Assembly: GCA_014804185.1 (NCBI GenBank)
Contig: JAAVAG010000089.1
Coordinates: 1-8,224 of the forward strand
Length of the DNA: 8,224 nucleotides
Source of the DNA: Lachnospiraceae bacterium
Lineage (GTDB): Bacteria; Bacillota; Clostridia; Lachnospirales; Lachnospiraceae
Reading direction: 5' to 3'
Position numbers and translations under genes: made by a program. Of the stretch, positions 1 to 4,928 are shown in pieces. The notes below the pieces were generated by a model, which saw only the letters and a list, made by a program, of their open reading frames with translations, did not search any database and had not been told where the DNA came from. Each line of letters starts with the position of its first letter. The stretch's first letter is position 1.

Positions 1-473
1 AGATAGATTTTCCTGTCGATGATTTCACAGTAAATAATGTCATCCAGAGGGACAATACAGCTTTCACGGCCCCTTTGGACAAGCAGGTTTGCGCAGGCAG
101 CATTCTGCATGGAAACAAGCAATCGCTCCATGGTTTTTTCGAAGCGATTTTTTTCCACGGGTTTTACCAGATAATCGTATGCCTGCACTTCGAAAGAGGC
201 AAATACCATCTCCGGCAGGACGGTGATAAAGATCAGAAAACCTTTGAACTTCTGGCGGCGCAGCTGCCTGGCGATGTCCATGCCGCTTATCGTTTCCAGC
301 TGAATGTCAAGGAACAGGATATCTATTGTTTTGTCATACTCCAGCAGCTCTTCTCCGTATGAAAATTGGAAGATTTCTGTCTCCAGATTTTTACTGCGAA
401 AGAAGTCAGACGCCATCTCCGCAATTTTGTCAGACATGATTTTTTCATCATCGCAGACCGCAATGCGGATCAT
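1..473 (-). CDS. LytTR-family response regulator, 3' part cut by window edge
   Basis: Two-component response regulator of the LytR/AgrA type, a cytoplasmic DNA-binding protein expected to be phosphorylated by a membrane histidine kinase. I translated the reverse strand: 157 codons are present and the frame stays open off the left edge. Residues 1-120 form a receiver domain. The acidic pair is D8-D9 in VCDDE, the phosphoacceptor is D56 in LFLDIQ, the conserved Thr is T84 in FITVLPE, and the conserved Lys is K104 in AYDYLVKPV. From about residue 128 the sequence (CIVPLDDIIYCEIIDRKIY) looks like the start of a LytTR DNA-binding domain; the rest lies outside the window. The start is ATG at 473-471, preceded by a strong Shine-Dalgarno GGGGAGG (487-481) at 7-nt spacing. 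The frame is also open for 40 codons upstream, but that stretch is the structured element and has no ribosome site. No partner kinase is visible. Family call is firm; target genes are unknown. Confidence 0.93.
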   Translation of the reverse strand, partial: MIRIAVCDDEKIMSDKIAEMASDFFRSKNLETEIFQFSYGEELLEYDKTIDILFLDIQLETISGMDIARQLRRQKFKGFLIFITVLPEMVFASFEVQAYDYLVKPVEKNRFEKTMERLLVSMQNAACANLLVQRGRESCIVPLDDIIYCEIIDRKIY

Positions 474-488
474 AGAACCACCTCCCCG

Positions 489-606
489 AATATTTCCAAC
501 TGTGCGGTTGGATGCTAAAAAAAGCATCCAACCAATTCCCACATTCGCAAAATTCGCGCTTACGCGCTCCTGCGTCTGCTTGCGCAGCCGCACAGGTGAA
601 AATATT
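489..606 (-). repeat. Inverted-repeat-bounded structured element in the lytTR regulator leader
   Basis: The ends are a 19-bp imperfect inverted repeat, 489-507 against 588-606, matching at 17 of 19 positions with a perfect 8-bp core (CTGTGCGG/CCGCACAG, 500-507 and 588-595). Read on the reverse strand, as it would be transcribed, it contains three further hairpins: CTGCG/CGCAG (583-587 with 570-574), GCGC-GUAA-GCGC with a GNRA-type loop (564-567 with 556-559), and a stem TTGGATGC/GCATCCAA (524-531 with 508-515) closed by a loop of seven U and one A. The outer 8-bp core abuts two of these, giving a multi-branch junction. The base pairing is read directly from the sequence. Whether it is a small mobile repeat (MITE-like), a regulatory leader RNA, or both is inference. 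I do not recognise it as a known riboswitch class. It ends one base before the Shine-Dalgarno region of the regulator gene. Confidence 0.7.
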
Positions 607-632
607 TTATCACTTCCTCTGTAAACAGACAA
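604..632 (-). promoter_or_regulatory. Sigma-A-type promoter for the lytTR regulator gene
   Basis: On the reverse strand, a -35 TTGTCT (632-627) and a -10 TAAAAT (609-604) are separated by exactly 17 bp, and TGA just before the -10 fits an extended -10. Transcription would start near 597, giving a leader of about 125 nt. The -10 overlaps the outer end of the inverted-repeat element, so the element lies almost entirely within the transcribed leader. Confidence 0.65.
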
Positions 633-687
633 TAAAAATGCTCCCAAATGCAGACCGGAGGGTGTGAAATGTCTGGCACATTGCCGC

Positions 688-707
688 GCCCTCTGCGGCC
701 CTCTGCG
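688..707. repeat. Two tandem copies of a 10-bp GC-rich unit
   Basis: The unit gccctctgcg occurs twice back to back (688-697 and 698-707) between the two divergent promoters. CCGC at 684-687 can pair with GCGG at 695-698. The repeat is short and could be chance. It lies about 17 bp upstream of the forward -35. Confidence 0.5.
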
Positions 708-723
708 GACGGCTGAATACGGC

Positions 724-752
724 TTGACGCGATTCTTGCGGTTGTATATAAT
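724..752 (+). promoter_or_regulatory. Strong sigma-A promoter for the ispE cluster
   Basis: The -35 is TTGACG (724-729) and the -10 is a perfect TATAAT (747-752), with the optimal 17-bp spacer. The expected transcript start is near 759, leaving a leader of about 90 nt before the ispE ATG. This is the best promoter match in the window and suits constitutive housekeeping expression. Confidence 0.82.
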
Positions 753-847
753 AAAAAGCAGAAAAGAAGCGGGTGTTCGCTCTGGTGAGATGAATGTAAA
801 AATTTCCACCTGTGCGGGAATCGTAAGAGAAAACAGAGGTGACAGAG

Positions 848-1765
848 ATGGTGGATAAGGATACATTTACATTAAAGGCGTATGCCAAGGTCAATCTGGG
901 ACTGGATGTGCTCAGAAGGCTGCCGAGCGGTTATCATGAAGTGAAGATGATCATGCAGACGGTGGGGATCTTTGATACCCTGACGTTTACACGCCTGCCG
1001 GAAGGAATACGGCTGACCGTGGAGGGAGATGGTCTGCCGGGGGAGAACGTGTCCGTGGGCGCTGTTCCCGCGGATGAAAACAATTTGATCTGGCGGGCTG
1101 CCAGACAGATGATGGAGAAGTATCAGGTATCCGGGGGGATTCATATTCATCTGCATAAAAATATTCCGGTGGCTGCCGGAATGGCAGGGGGCAGCACGGA
1201 TGCGGCGGCGGCGTACCGCGGTGTGAACAGGATGTTTTCGCTTGGGGCATCGGAGGAAGAGATGCGGAAGATGGCCGTGGCGACAGGGGCGGACGTACCT
1301 TACTGTATCATGGGGGGAACGGTTCTCGCGGAGGGAATCGGTGAAAAACTGACGGCACTGCCGGATGCGCCCGCATGTCACGTGCTGGTGGCGAAACCGG
1401 ACATATCCGTGTCCACAAAATATGTGTATGAGAATCTTCATGTGGAAAGTCTGGCGTGTCATCCCGATGTGGACGGCATGGCGGAGGCCGTTGGACAGGG
1501 GGATCTGCGGGGAATGCTCCGGCGTATGGGAAATGTGCTGGAGACGGTTACGGCCGGTAAATATCCGGTCATCGGTCAGTTGAAAGAATATATGGAGGAG
1601 CACGGGGCGTGCAGGGCTCTTATGAGCGGCAGCGGTCCTACCGTGTTTGGTCTGTTTGACGATAAAACGGCAGCGGAAAACTGTTGCAGCAGGCTGCGCT
1701 CTGCGAATATGGCAAAACAGATTTTTCTCACCGGATTTGTAAATCCTGCGAAGGAGGAAGCGTAG
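848..1765 (+). CDS. ispE: 4-diphosphocytidyl-2-C-methyl-D-erythritol kinase
   Basis: Cytoplasmic GHMP-family kinase that phosphorylates 4-diphosphocytidyl-2-C-methylerythritol with ATP, the fourth step of the MEP route to isopentenyl diphosphate and hence to undecaprenyl carrier lipid. With the ATG at 848 the protein has 305 residues, close to other IspE proteins. Motif 1 is AYAKVNLGLDV with K14 and N16. The glycine-rich ATP loop is PVAAGMAGGSTDAAAA, about residues 107-122. The catalytic Asp is D149 in GADVPYCIMGGT. The C-terminal GHMP motif SGSGPTVFG is at about 260-268. All key residues are present. An in-frame GTG at 839 would add three residues, but it falls inside the Shine-Dalgarno GAGGTG (836-841), which is well spaced for the ATG at 848. 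It is the first gene of the forward cluster, behind the promoter at 724-752, and its stop codon touches the next start. Confidence 0.95.
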   Translation: MVDKDTFTLKAYAKVNLGLDVLRRLPSGYHEVKMIMQTVGIFDTLTFTRLPEGIRLTVEGDGLPGENVSVGAVPADENNLIWRAARQMMEKYQVSGGIHIHLHKNIPVAAGMAGGSTDAAAAYRGVNRMFSLGASEEEMRKMAVATGADVPYCIMGGTVLAEGIGEKLTALPDAPACHVLVAKPDISVSTKYVYENLHVESLACHPDVDGMAEAVGQGDLRGMLRRMGNVLETVTAGKYPVIGQLKEYMEEHGACRALMSGSGPTVFGLFDDKTAAENCCSRLRSANMAKQIFLTGFVNPAKEEA

Positions 1766-2446
1766 ATGCAGTTGAAGATGGATGAATTTCTGCCGCTGCG
1801 GGACGTGGTGTTCAATACGCTGCGGCAGGCGATACTCACAGGGGAATTAGAGCCGGGAGAAAGGCTGATGGAGGTTCATCTGGCAAATACTCTGGGCGTC
1901 AGCCGGACGCCCATTCGTGAGGCTATCCGAAAGCTGGAGCTGGAAGGACTGGTGACCATGGTGCCCAGAAGGGGCGCTGAGGTAGCACAGATCACGGAGA
2001 AAGGCATACAGGAAGTGCTGGAGGTAAGGCGCGCTTTGGATGCGCTGTGCGTGGAACTGGCATGCGACCGTATCACGGAGGGAGAACTGGCGGCTTTAAA
2101 GAGAGCGTGCGAGGCATTCGAGAAGGCCACAGACACCCGGAATCCCAGCAGGATCGCGCAGGCTGATGTGGCGCTCCATGATATTATCGTGCAGGCTACC
2201 GGAAACGGCAGGCTTGTCCAGCTTGTCAATAATCTTTCGGAACAGATGTACCGGTACCGGTTTGAATATATCAAGGATACGAGCAAACACCGGCAGCTGA
2301 TTGAAGAACATAGAATCATATATGAAAGTATTCTGCATAAAGATAAAGAGACGGCATCCGCTACCGCCAGGCTGCACATCGATAATCAGGAGGCATCCGT
2401 CATAGAACAGATCCGGCGGGACTGCAAAAAAGAGCATAAAGGCTGA
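1766..2446 (+). CDS. GntR-family transcriptional regulator, FadR subfamily (FCD domain)
   Basis: Cytoplasmic DNA-binding regulator of 226 residues, typical for the FadR/FCD subfamily. The N-terminal winged helix covers about residues 10-75, with the signature LRQAILTGELEPGERL, the recognition segment LGVSRTPIREAIRKLELEGL, and the wing VPRRGAEV. The C-terminal all-helical FCD ligand domain covers about 80-218. It keeps the usual metal-binding set: D134 and H138 (ADVALHD), H182 (EEHR) and H204 (RLHIDN). Such proteins normally sense a carboxylic acid or related metabolite; the ligand here cannot be read from sequence. The ATG follows the ispE TAG directly with no gap, and its Shine-Dalgarno AAGGAGG (1751-1757) lies inside the ispE coding end, so the two are very probably cotranscribed and translationally coupled. 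No operator matching a GntR consensus is obvious to me. The family call is secure; regulation of the neighbouring genes is only a possibility. Confidence 0.92.
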   Translation: MQLKMDEFLPLRDVVFNTLRQAILTGELEPGERLMEVHLANTLGVSRTPIREAIRKLELEGLVTMVPRRGAEVAQITEKGIQEVLEVRRALDALCVELACDRITEGELAALKRACEAFEKATDTRNPSRIAQADVALHDIIVQATGNGRLVQLVNNLSEQMYRYRFEYIKDTSKHRQLIEEHRIIYESILHKDKETASATARLHIDNQEASVIEQIRRDCKKEHKG

Positions 2447-2450
2447 TTAA

Positions 2451-2478
2451 TTTACCGTTTTATGGAAATAACTTATAT
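2451..2478 (+). promoter_or_regulatory. Weak possible promoter upstream of the small membrane protein
   Basis: TTTACC (2451-2456) and TTATAT (2473-2478), 16 bp apart, form an imperfect -35/-10 pair in the AT-rich 80-bp gap after the GntR gene. I see no terminator in this gap, so readthrough from ispE-gntR is equally likely. This would be a secondary start for the small protein, murI and the DUF1934 gene. Confidence 0.3.
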
Positions 2479-2526
2479 ATCCCAAAAAAACATACGGGCT
2501 TTAGTCCAGAAGGAGTATAAGAATCC

Positions 2527-2790
2527 ATGAAAGTAAAAGCGGTAAATAAAATCAAAAAGGCGATCTGGCTGCTTGCTGCCCTGGGCTGGTGGGGCGTGTT
2601 GTATCCCGAACTGAGCCTGACGCAGGATACATGCAGAATTGTCTGGACGGAAGATATGCAGCCGGAGGAGGAACTCAGCCAGACGCAAATTTACTACAGG
2701 CTCTTGTCAGCGGAGCCGGAACAGATTAAAATAAAAAGCAGACTGCTGGAAATACTGGCGTCTTATTTTGAAAAGGATAAGGGAAAGTAG
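2527..2790 (+). CDS. Small uncharacterised one-span membrane protein
   Basis: Protein of 87 residues that I do not recognise. A lysine-rich N terminus (residues 1-11, KVKAVNKIKK) precedes a hydrophobic, tryptophan-containing stretch at about 12-28 (AIWLLAALGWWGVLYPE), consistent with a signal anchor placing the rest outside the membrane. The remainder, about 30-87, is acidic in the middle (MQPEEELSQ) and ends in a probable helix rich in Leu, Ile and Lys. One cysteine (C36) is present, but no lipobox. The start ATG has AGGAG (2511-2515) 11 nt upstream, slightly long. It lies between the GntR gene and murI, with only 11 bp to the murI start, so it is likely cotranslated with murI. Codon use resembles its neighbours. 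A real gene is favoured by the ribosome site, the basic-then-hydrophobic N terminus and tight packing. No function can be assigned. Confidence 0.75.
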   Translation: MKVKAVNKIKKAIWLLAALGWWGVLYPELSLTQDTCRIVWTEDMQPEEELSQTQIYYRLLSAEPEQIKIKSRLLEILASYFEKDKGK

Positions 2791-2801
2791 AAGGTGGGGA
2801 T

Positions 2802-3632
2802 ATGGGAAACGTCTCTCCGGGAAATGCGCCCATCGGCGTTTTTGACTCGGGTGTAGGAGGCCTGACGGTATTTCGGGAGATCATGCGTCAGATGCCGAAC
2901 GAGAGAATTGTATATTTTGGAGATACGGCCAGGGTGCCATACGGCAGCAAATCCAGGGATACGATCGTCAGATATTCCAGACAGATCGTCCGTTTCCTGC
3001 TGACAAGGCAGGTAAAGACCATTGTGGTGGCGTGTAATACGGCAAGCGCCTATGCGCTGGACGATCTGGAAAAGGAATTTGACGTACCGATGATCGGCGT
3101 GGTAAAGCCCGGCGCAAAGGTGGCGGCAAAGGCAAGCCGCAATGGAAGGATCGGTGTGATCGGCACGGAGGCCACCATCGGGAGCAGCATTTATTCCCAG
3201 TACATAGAAGCGCTGAAGTCGGACGCCGCCATATCGGGCAAGGCATGTCCTCTTTTTGTGCCTTTGGTGGAGGAGGGCCTGTGGGAGGATCCGGTGACGG
3301 AGGAGATTGCCAGGCGTTATCTGGCGGAACTGATCGATATTGACATCGATACGCTGATTCTGGGCTGCACTCACTATCCGCTGATCCGCTCCACCATCGG
3401 GAAAATTATGGGACCGGACGTGACCATGGTCAATCCGGCTTATGAGACTGCACAGGAACTGAAACAGATGCTGGCAGAAACGGGACTTTTGAACAGTGAG
3501 CAGCCGGGGCTTGGCAGGGACAGTTATCAGTTCTATGTCAGCGACAAGGCCGACAAGTTTATCCATTTTGCCAATTCTATCATTAAATACGGGATTCTGT
3601 CTGCGAAACAGATCAATATTGAGGAATACTGA
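2802..3632 (+). CDS. murI: Glutamate racemase
   Basis: Cytoplasmic cofactor-independent racemase that converts L-glutamate to D-glutamate for the peptidoglycan stem peptide. The product of 276 residues matches the usual 255-290 length. Family motifs are all present: IGVFDSGVGGLTV with D15 and S16, YFGDTARVPYGSKS (about 38-51), VACNTASA with first catalytic cysteine C78, GVVKPGAKVA, GTEATIGS, and LGCTHYPLI with second catalytic cysteine C189 and H191. The ATG at 2802 is preceded by AAGGTGGGGA (2791-2800). The N terminus has about nine residues before the first strand, a common length. It sits 11 bp after the small membrane protein gene and 57 bp before the DUF1934 gene, probably in one transcript. 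Its presence beside ispE fits a cell-envelope precursor theme. An aspartate racemase is unlikely because the motifs are those of MurI. Confidence 0.96.
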   Translation: MGNVSPGNAPIGVFDSGVGGLTVFREIMRQMPNERIVYFGDTARVPYGSKSRDTIVRYSRQIVRFLLTRQVKTIVVACNTASAYALDDLEKEFDVPMIGVVKPGAKVAAKASRNGRIGVIGTEATIGSSIYSQYIEALKSDAAISGKACPLFVPLVEEGLWEDPVTEEIARRYLAELIDIDIDTLILGCTHYPLIRSTIGKIMGPDVTMVNPAYETAQELKQMLAETGLLNSEQPGLGRDSYQFYVSDKADKFIHFANSIIKYGILSAKQINIEEY

Positions 3633-3689
3633 AAAATCCGGGAACTGCGGCGGGCGGTTCTGCAAATTCTGTTGGGAGGGGGAGAAGAG

Positions 3690-4136
3690 ATGACGAAAGA
3701 TGTACTGGTGGCCATAAAGGGGCTGCAGTTTGACGCGGCAGAAGATGAGACAAATATTGAGACAGTTAGTGTGGCGCAGTATTTTGAGAAAAACAGCAGC
3801 CGCTACGTGATTTACGACGAAGCTACTGAAGGAACTACAGAGAACACAAAAAATATCATCAAGTTCAGAGATAACACATTGGAACTGACGAAAAAGGGGC
3901 TGGTCAATGTACATATGATTTTTGAGGAAAATAAGAAGAATATGACCAATTATGCCACGCCCTTTGGAGATATTCTGATCGGTATCGATGCCAGGAAAGT
4001 ATCCATGGCGGAAGAGGAAAGCCATATCCGGATCAACGTGGACTATGCGCTGGAGATCAATTATGAACATCTGGCCGACTGCAAGATCACCATGGAGATA
4101 AAGCCCAAGGAGCAGGGGTGCGGTTTGTTAAGCTGA
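3690..4136 (+). CDS. DUF1934 domain protein (YwiB-like beta-barrel)
   Basis: Protein of 148 residues, the usual length for DUF1934 (YwiB-like) proteins, which are predicted small beta-barrels without a settled biochemical role. The family pattern is visible: an N-terminal strand DVLVAIKGLQ, a central YVIYDEATEGTTENTKNIIKF followed by LELTKKGLVNVHMIFEE, then the conserved NYATPFGDILIGIDA and a final strand pair ending in ALEINYEHLADCKITMEIK. It has no signal peptide or membrane segment, so it should be cytoplasmic. The ATG at 3690 is chosen because the purine-rich GGGAGGGGG (3674-3682) is well placed upstream. An in-frame TTG at 3672 would put that ribosome site inside the gene. It follows murI by 57 bp with no terminator and is the last forward gene before the convergent hairpin. 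The short cysteine-containing tail (GCGLLS) is not part of the family core. Confidence 0.85.
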   Translation: MTKDVLVAIKGLQFDAAEDETNIETVSVAQYFEKNSSRYVIYDEATEGTTENTKNIIKFRDNTLELTKKGLVNVHMIFEENKKNMTNYATPFGDILIGIDARKVSMAEEESHIRINVDYALEINYEHLADCKITMEIKPKEQGCGLLS

Positions 4137-4194
4137 AATTACCCGGGGGCGGAAAATCAAGATCAGGCTTTTGGAATATCAAATGTATGTTCTG

Positions 4195-4241
4195 CGGCCG
4201 CTGACATCTCCCATACCATAAGGAGGGGATGTCAGCGGCCG
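4195..4241. terminator. Strong symmetrical hairpin between convergent genes, probable bidirectional terminator
   Basis: A perfect 14-bp GC-rich inverted repeat (CGGCCGCTGACATC at 4195-4208 and its complement at 4228-4241) can extend by about three pairs including one wobble, leaving a loop of about 13 nt. It lies 58 bp after the DUF1934 stop and 26 bp before the stop of the reverse gene, the right place to serve both. Neither side has a proper run of U: ATTTG follows on the forward strand and CAGAACATAC on the reverse. Termination is therefore inferred mainly from position and stem strength. Confidence 0.6.
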
Positions 4242-4267
4242 ATTTGCTGTAGATACTTATCCTATTC

Positions 4268-4744
4268 CTATTTCAGAGGTTTTGCCCCGGCTTTTTCCTG
4301 CGCCTTTTCCAGTGCACGCTTGAAGAAGCCTTTCTTTTTGGGCTCGACCACGGGTGCTTTGCCGTGCAGTCCTTTGACATTCATTATGTAAATGCCGCTC
4401 ACCACGGCCTTTACTTCTTTTTTGACAGGCACGGAATCAAAAATTTTTTCATCACATATCAGGGACATGATCTGCGGGCCGACTTTAGCCTTTACGATAG
4501 GCAGTTTGGAACGGCGCATCAGCTTGGGCGTCTGGCTGAGGACTGCCTGGGGCAGCCCGGAATCTTTTAATGGCATTCGCTTTTTGTCAATGATCAGCAT
4601 AGAGACGGTCTGTTTGTTGGCTTCCAGCATCGCCTGCTGTTCATCCTGCTTTTTCTGCGCCTTTTTTCCCAGAAAGTACAGTCCTACTACAAGGGCGACG
4701 GTTATGACTAAAACAACGATTAAAACAATTGACCAAACCGGCAT
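4268..4744 (-). CDS. Uncharacterised membrane-anchored protein
   Basis: Protein of 158 residues without a family I can name. Residues 3-25 (WSIVLIVVLVITVALVVGLYF) form one strongly hydrophobic segment, followed at once by a lysine- and glutamine-rich charged stretch (about 27-45, GKKAQKKQDEQQ), so the bulk should face the cytoplasm (positive-inside rule). The middle, about 46-125, is a compact soluble part with alternating hydrophobic residues (VSMLIIDKKRMPLKDSGLP, then VKAKVGPQIMSLICDEKIFDSVPVK). The C terminus is highly basic and probably helical (KKKGFFKRALEKAQEKAG). The start ATG has an ideal AGGAGG (4753-4758) at 8 nt. It has its own promoter (4779-4807), is divergent from the cardiolipin synthase gene, and converges on the DUF1934 gene. 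Basic ends and a membrane anchor suggest membrane- or RNA-associated function, but this is speculation. Confidence 0.85.
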   Translation of the reverse strand: MPVWSIVLIVVLVITVALVVGLYFLGKKAQKKQDEQQAMLEANKQTVSMLIIDKKRMPLKDSGLPQAVLSQTPKLMRRSKLPIVKAKVGPQIMSLICDEKIFDSVPVKKEVKAVVSGIYIMNVKGLHGKAPVVEPKKKGFFKRALEKAQEKAGAKPLK

Positions 4745-4778
4745 GGGAAATTCCTCCTATTGATTAAGATGCAAAAAT

Positions 4779-4807
4779 ATTGTAACATTCTTTTTTTCAA
4801 TAGGCAA
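4779..4807 (-). promoter_or_regulatory. Sigma-A promoter for the reverse membrane-protein gene
   Basis: On the reverse strand, a -35 TTGCCT (4807-4802) and a -10 TACAAT (4784-4779) are 17 bp apart. The start of transcription would be near 4772, giving a short leader of about 28 nt that includes AGGAGG. The -35 directly abuts one arm of the inverted repeat at 4809-4816. Confidence 0.7.
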
Positions 4808-4808
4808 T

Positions 4809-4872
4809 AGCGGCTGTGGGAAAAATTGACTCTGCACAACTTGCAGCTTTTCTCTTGACTGGTTCAGCCGCT
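4809..4872. promoter_or_regulatory. Nested dyad repeats between divergent promoters, possible shared operator
   Basis: An 8-bp inverted repeat, AGCGGCTG (4809-4816) and CAGCCGCT (4865-4872), encloses a second dyad CTGCA-N5-TGCAG (4832-4846). Their centres are within about 2 bp of each other. The left outer arm touches the -35 of the reverse promoter, and the right outer arm lies within the spacer of the forward promoter. A protein bound here could affect both genes. The repeats are visible in the sequence; the binding role is inference. Confidence 0.4.
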
Positions 4873-4884
4873 GCGGGATATACT
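4855..4884 (+). promoter_or_regulatory. Promoter for the cardiolipin synthase gene
   Basis: The -35 is TTGACT (4855-4860) and the -10 is TATACT (4879-4884), with an 18-bp spacer. Transcription would begin near 4891, about 38 nt before the ATG at 4929. The spacer contains one arm of the inverted repeat described for this intergenic region. Confidence 0.6.
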
Positions 4885-4928
4885 CTCCATGTGGACAGGC
4901 CGGGACGGGCGGAAAGGGAAGAACGGAG

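Larger units (their letters stand above)
474..847. other. Intergenic region between divergent lytTR regulator and ispE
   Basis: This 374-bp gap separates two divergently transcribed genes. From left to right it holds the Shine-Dalgarno of the reverse gene, a ~118-bp inverted-repeat-bounded element (489-606), a reverse-strand promoter (604-632), a GC-rich stretch with a short tandem repeat (688-707), a forward promoter (724-752) and the ispE leader (about 759-847). I see no convincing protein-coding gene in it on either strand. Confidence 0.8.

Noticed and set aside
75..624. Forward open frames of 95 and 106 codons at the left end
   Set aside because: They lie opposite the LytTR regulator, whose receiver domain residues are intact, and in its structured leader. 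They have no plausible ribosome sites.
839..847. GTG at 839 as the ispE start
   Set aside because: It falls inside the GAGGTG ribosome site that serves the ATG at 848, so it would have no ribosome site of its own.
872..1603. 243-codon reverse-strand open frame inside ispE
   Set aside because: It lies wholly opposite a well-supported ispE and has a His/Arg-rich composition with no family pattern.
2763..4070. Long (435-codon) open frame on the reverse strand opposite murI and the DUF1934 gene
   Set aside because: Both genes on the forward strand match known families with intact motifs. The reverse frame has no recognisable domain and no ribosome site, and its Cys/His/Arg-rich composition is typical of an antisense shadow of GC-rich coding DNA.
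4826..4831. A second TTGACT as a -35 for cls
   Set aside because: No acceptable -10 lies 16-18 bp downstream (the sequence there is TTTCTC). The TTGACT at 4855 with TATACT is the better pair.
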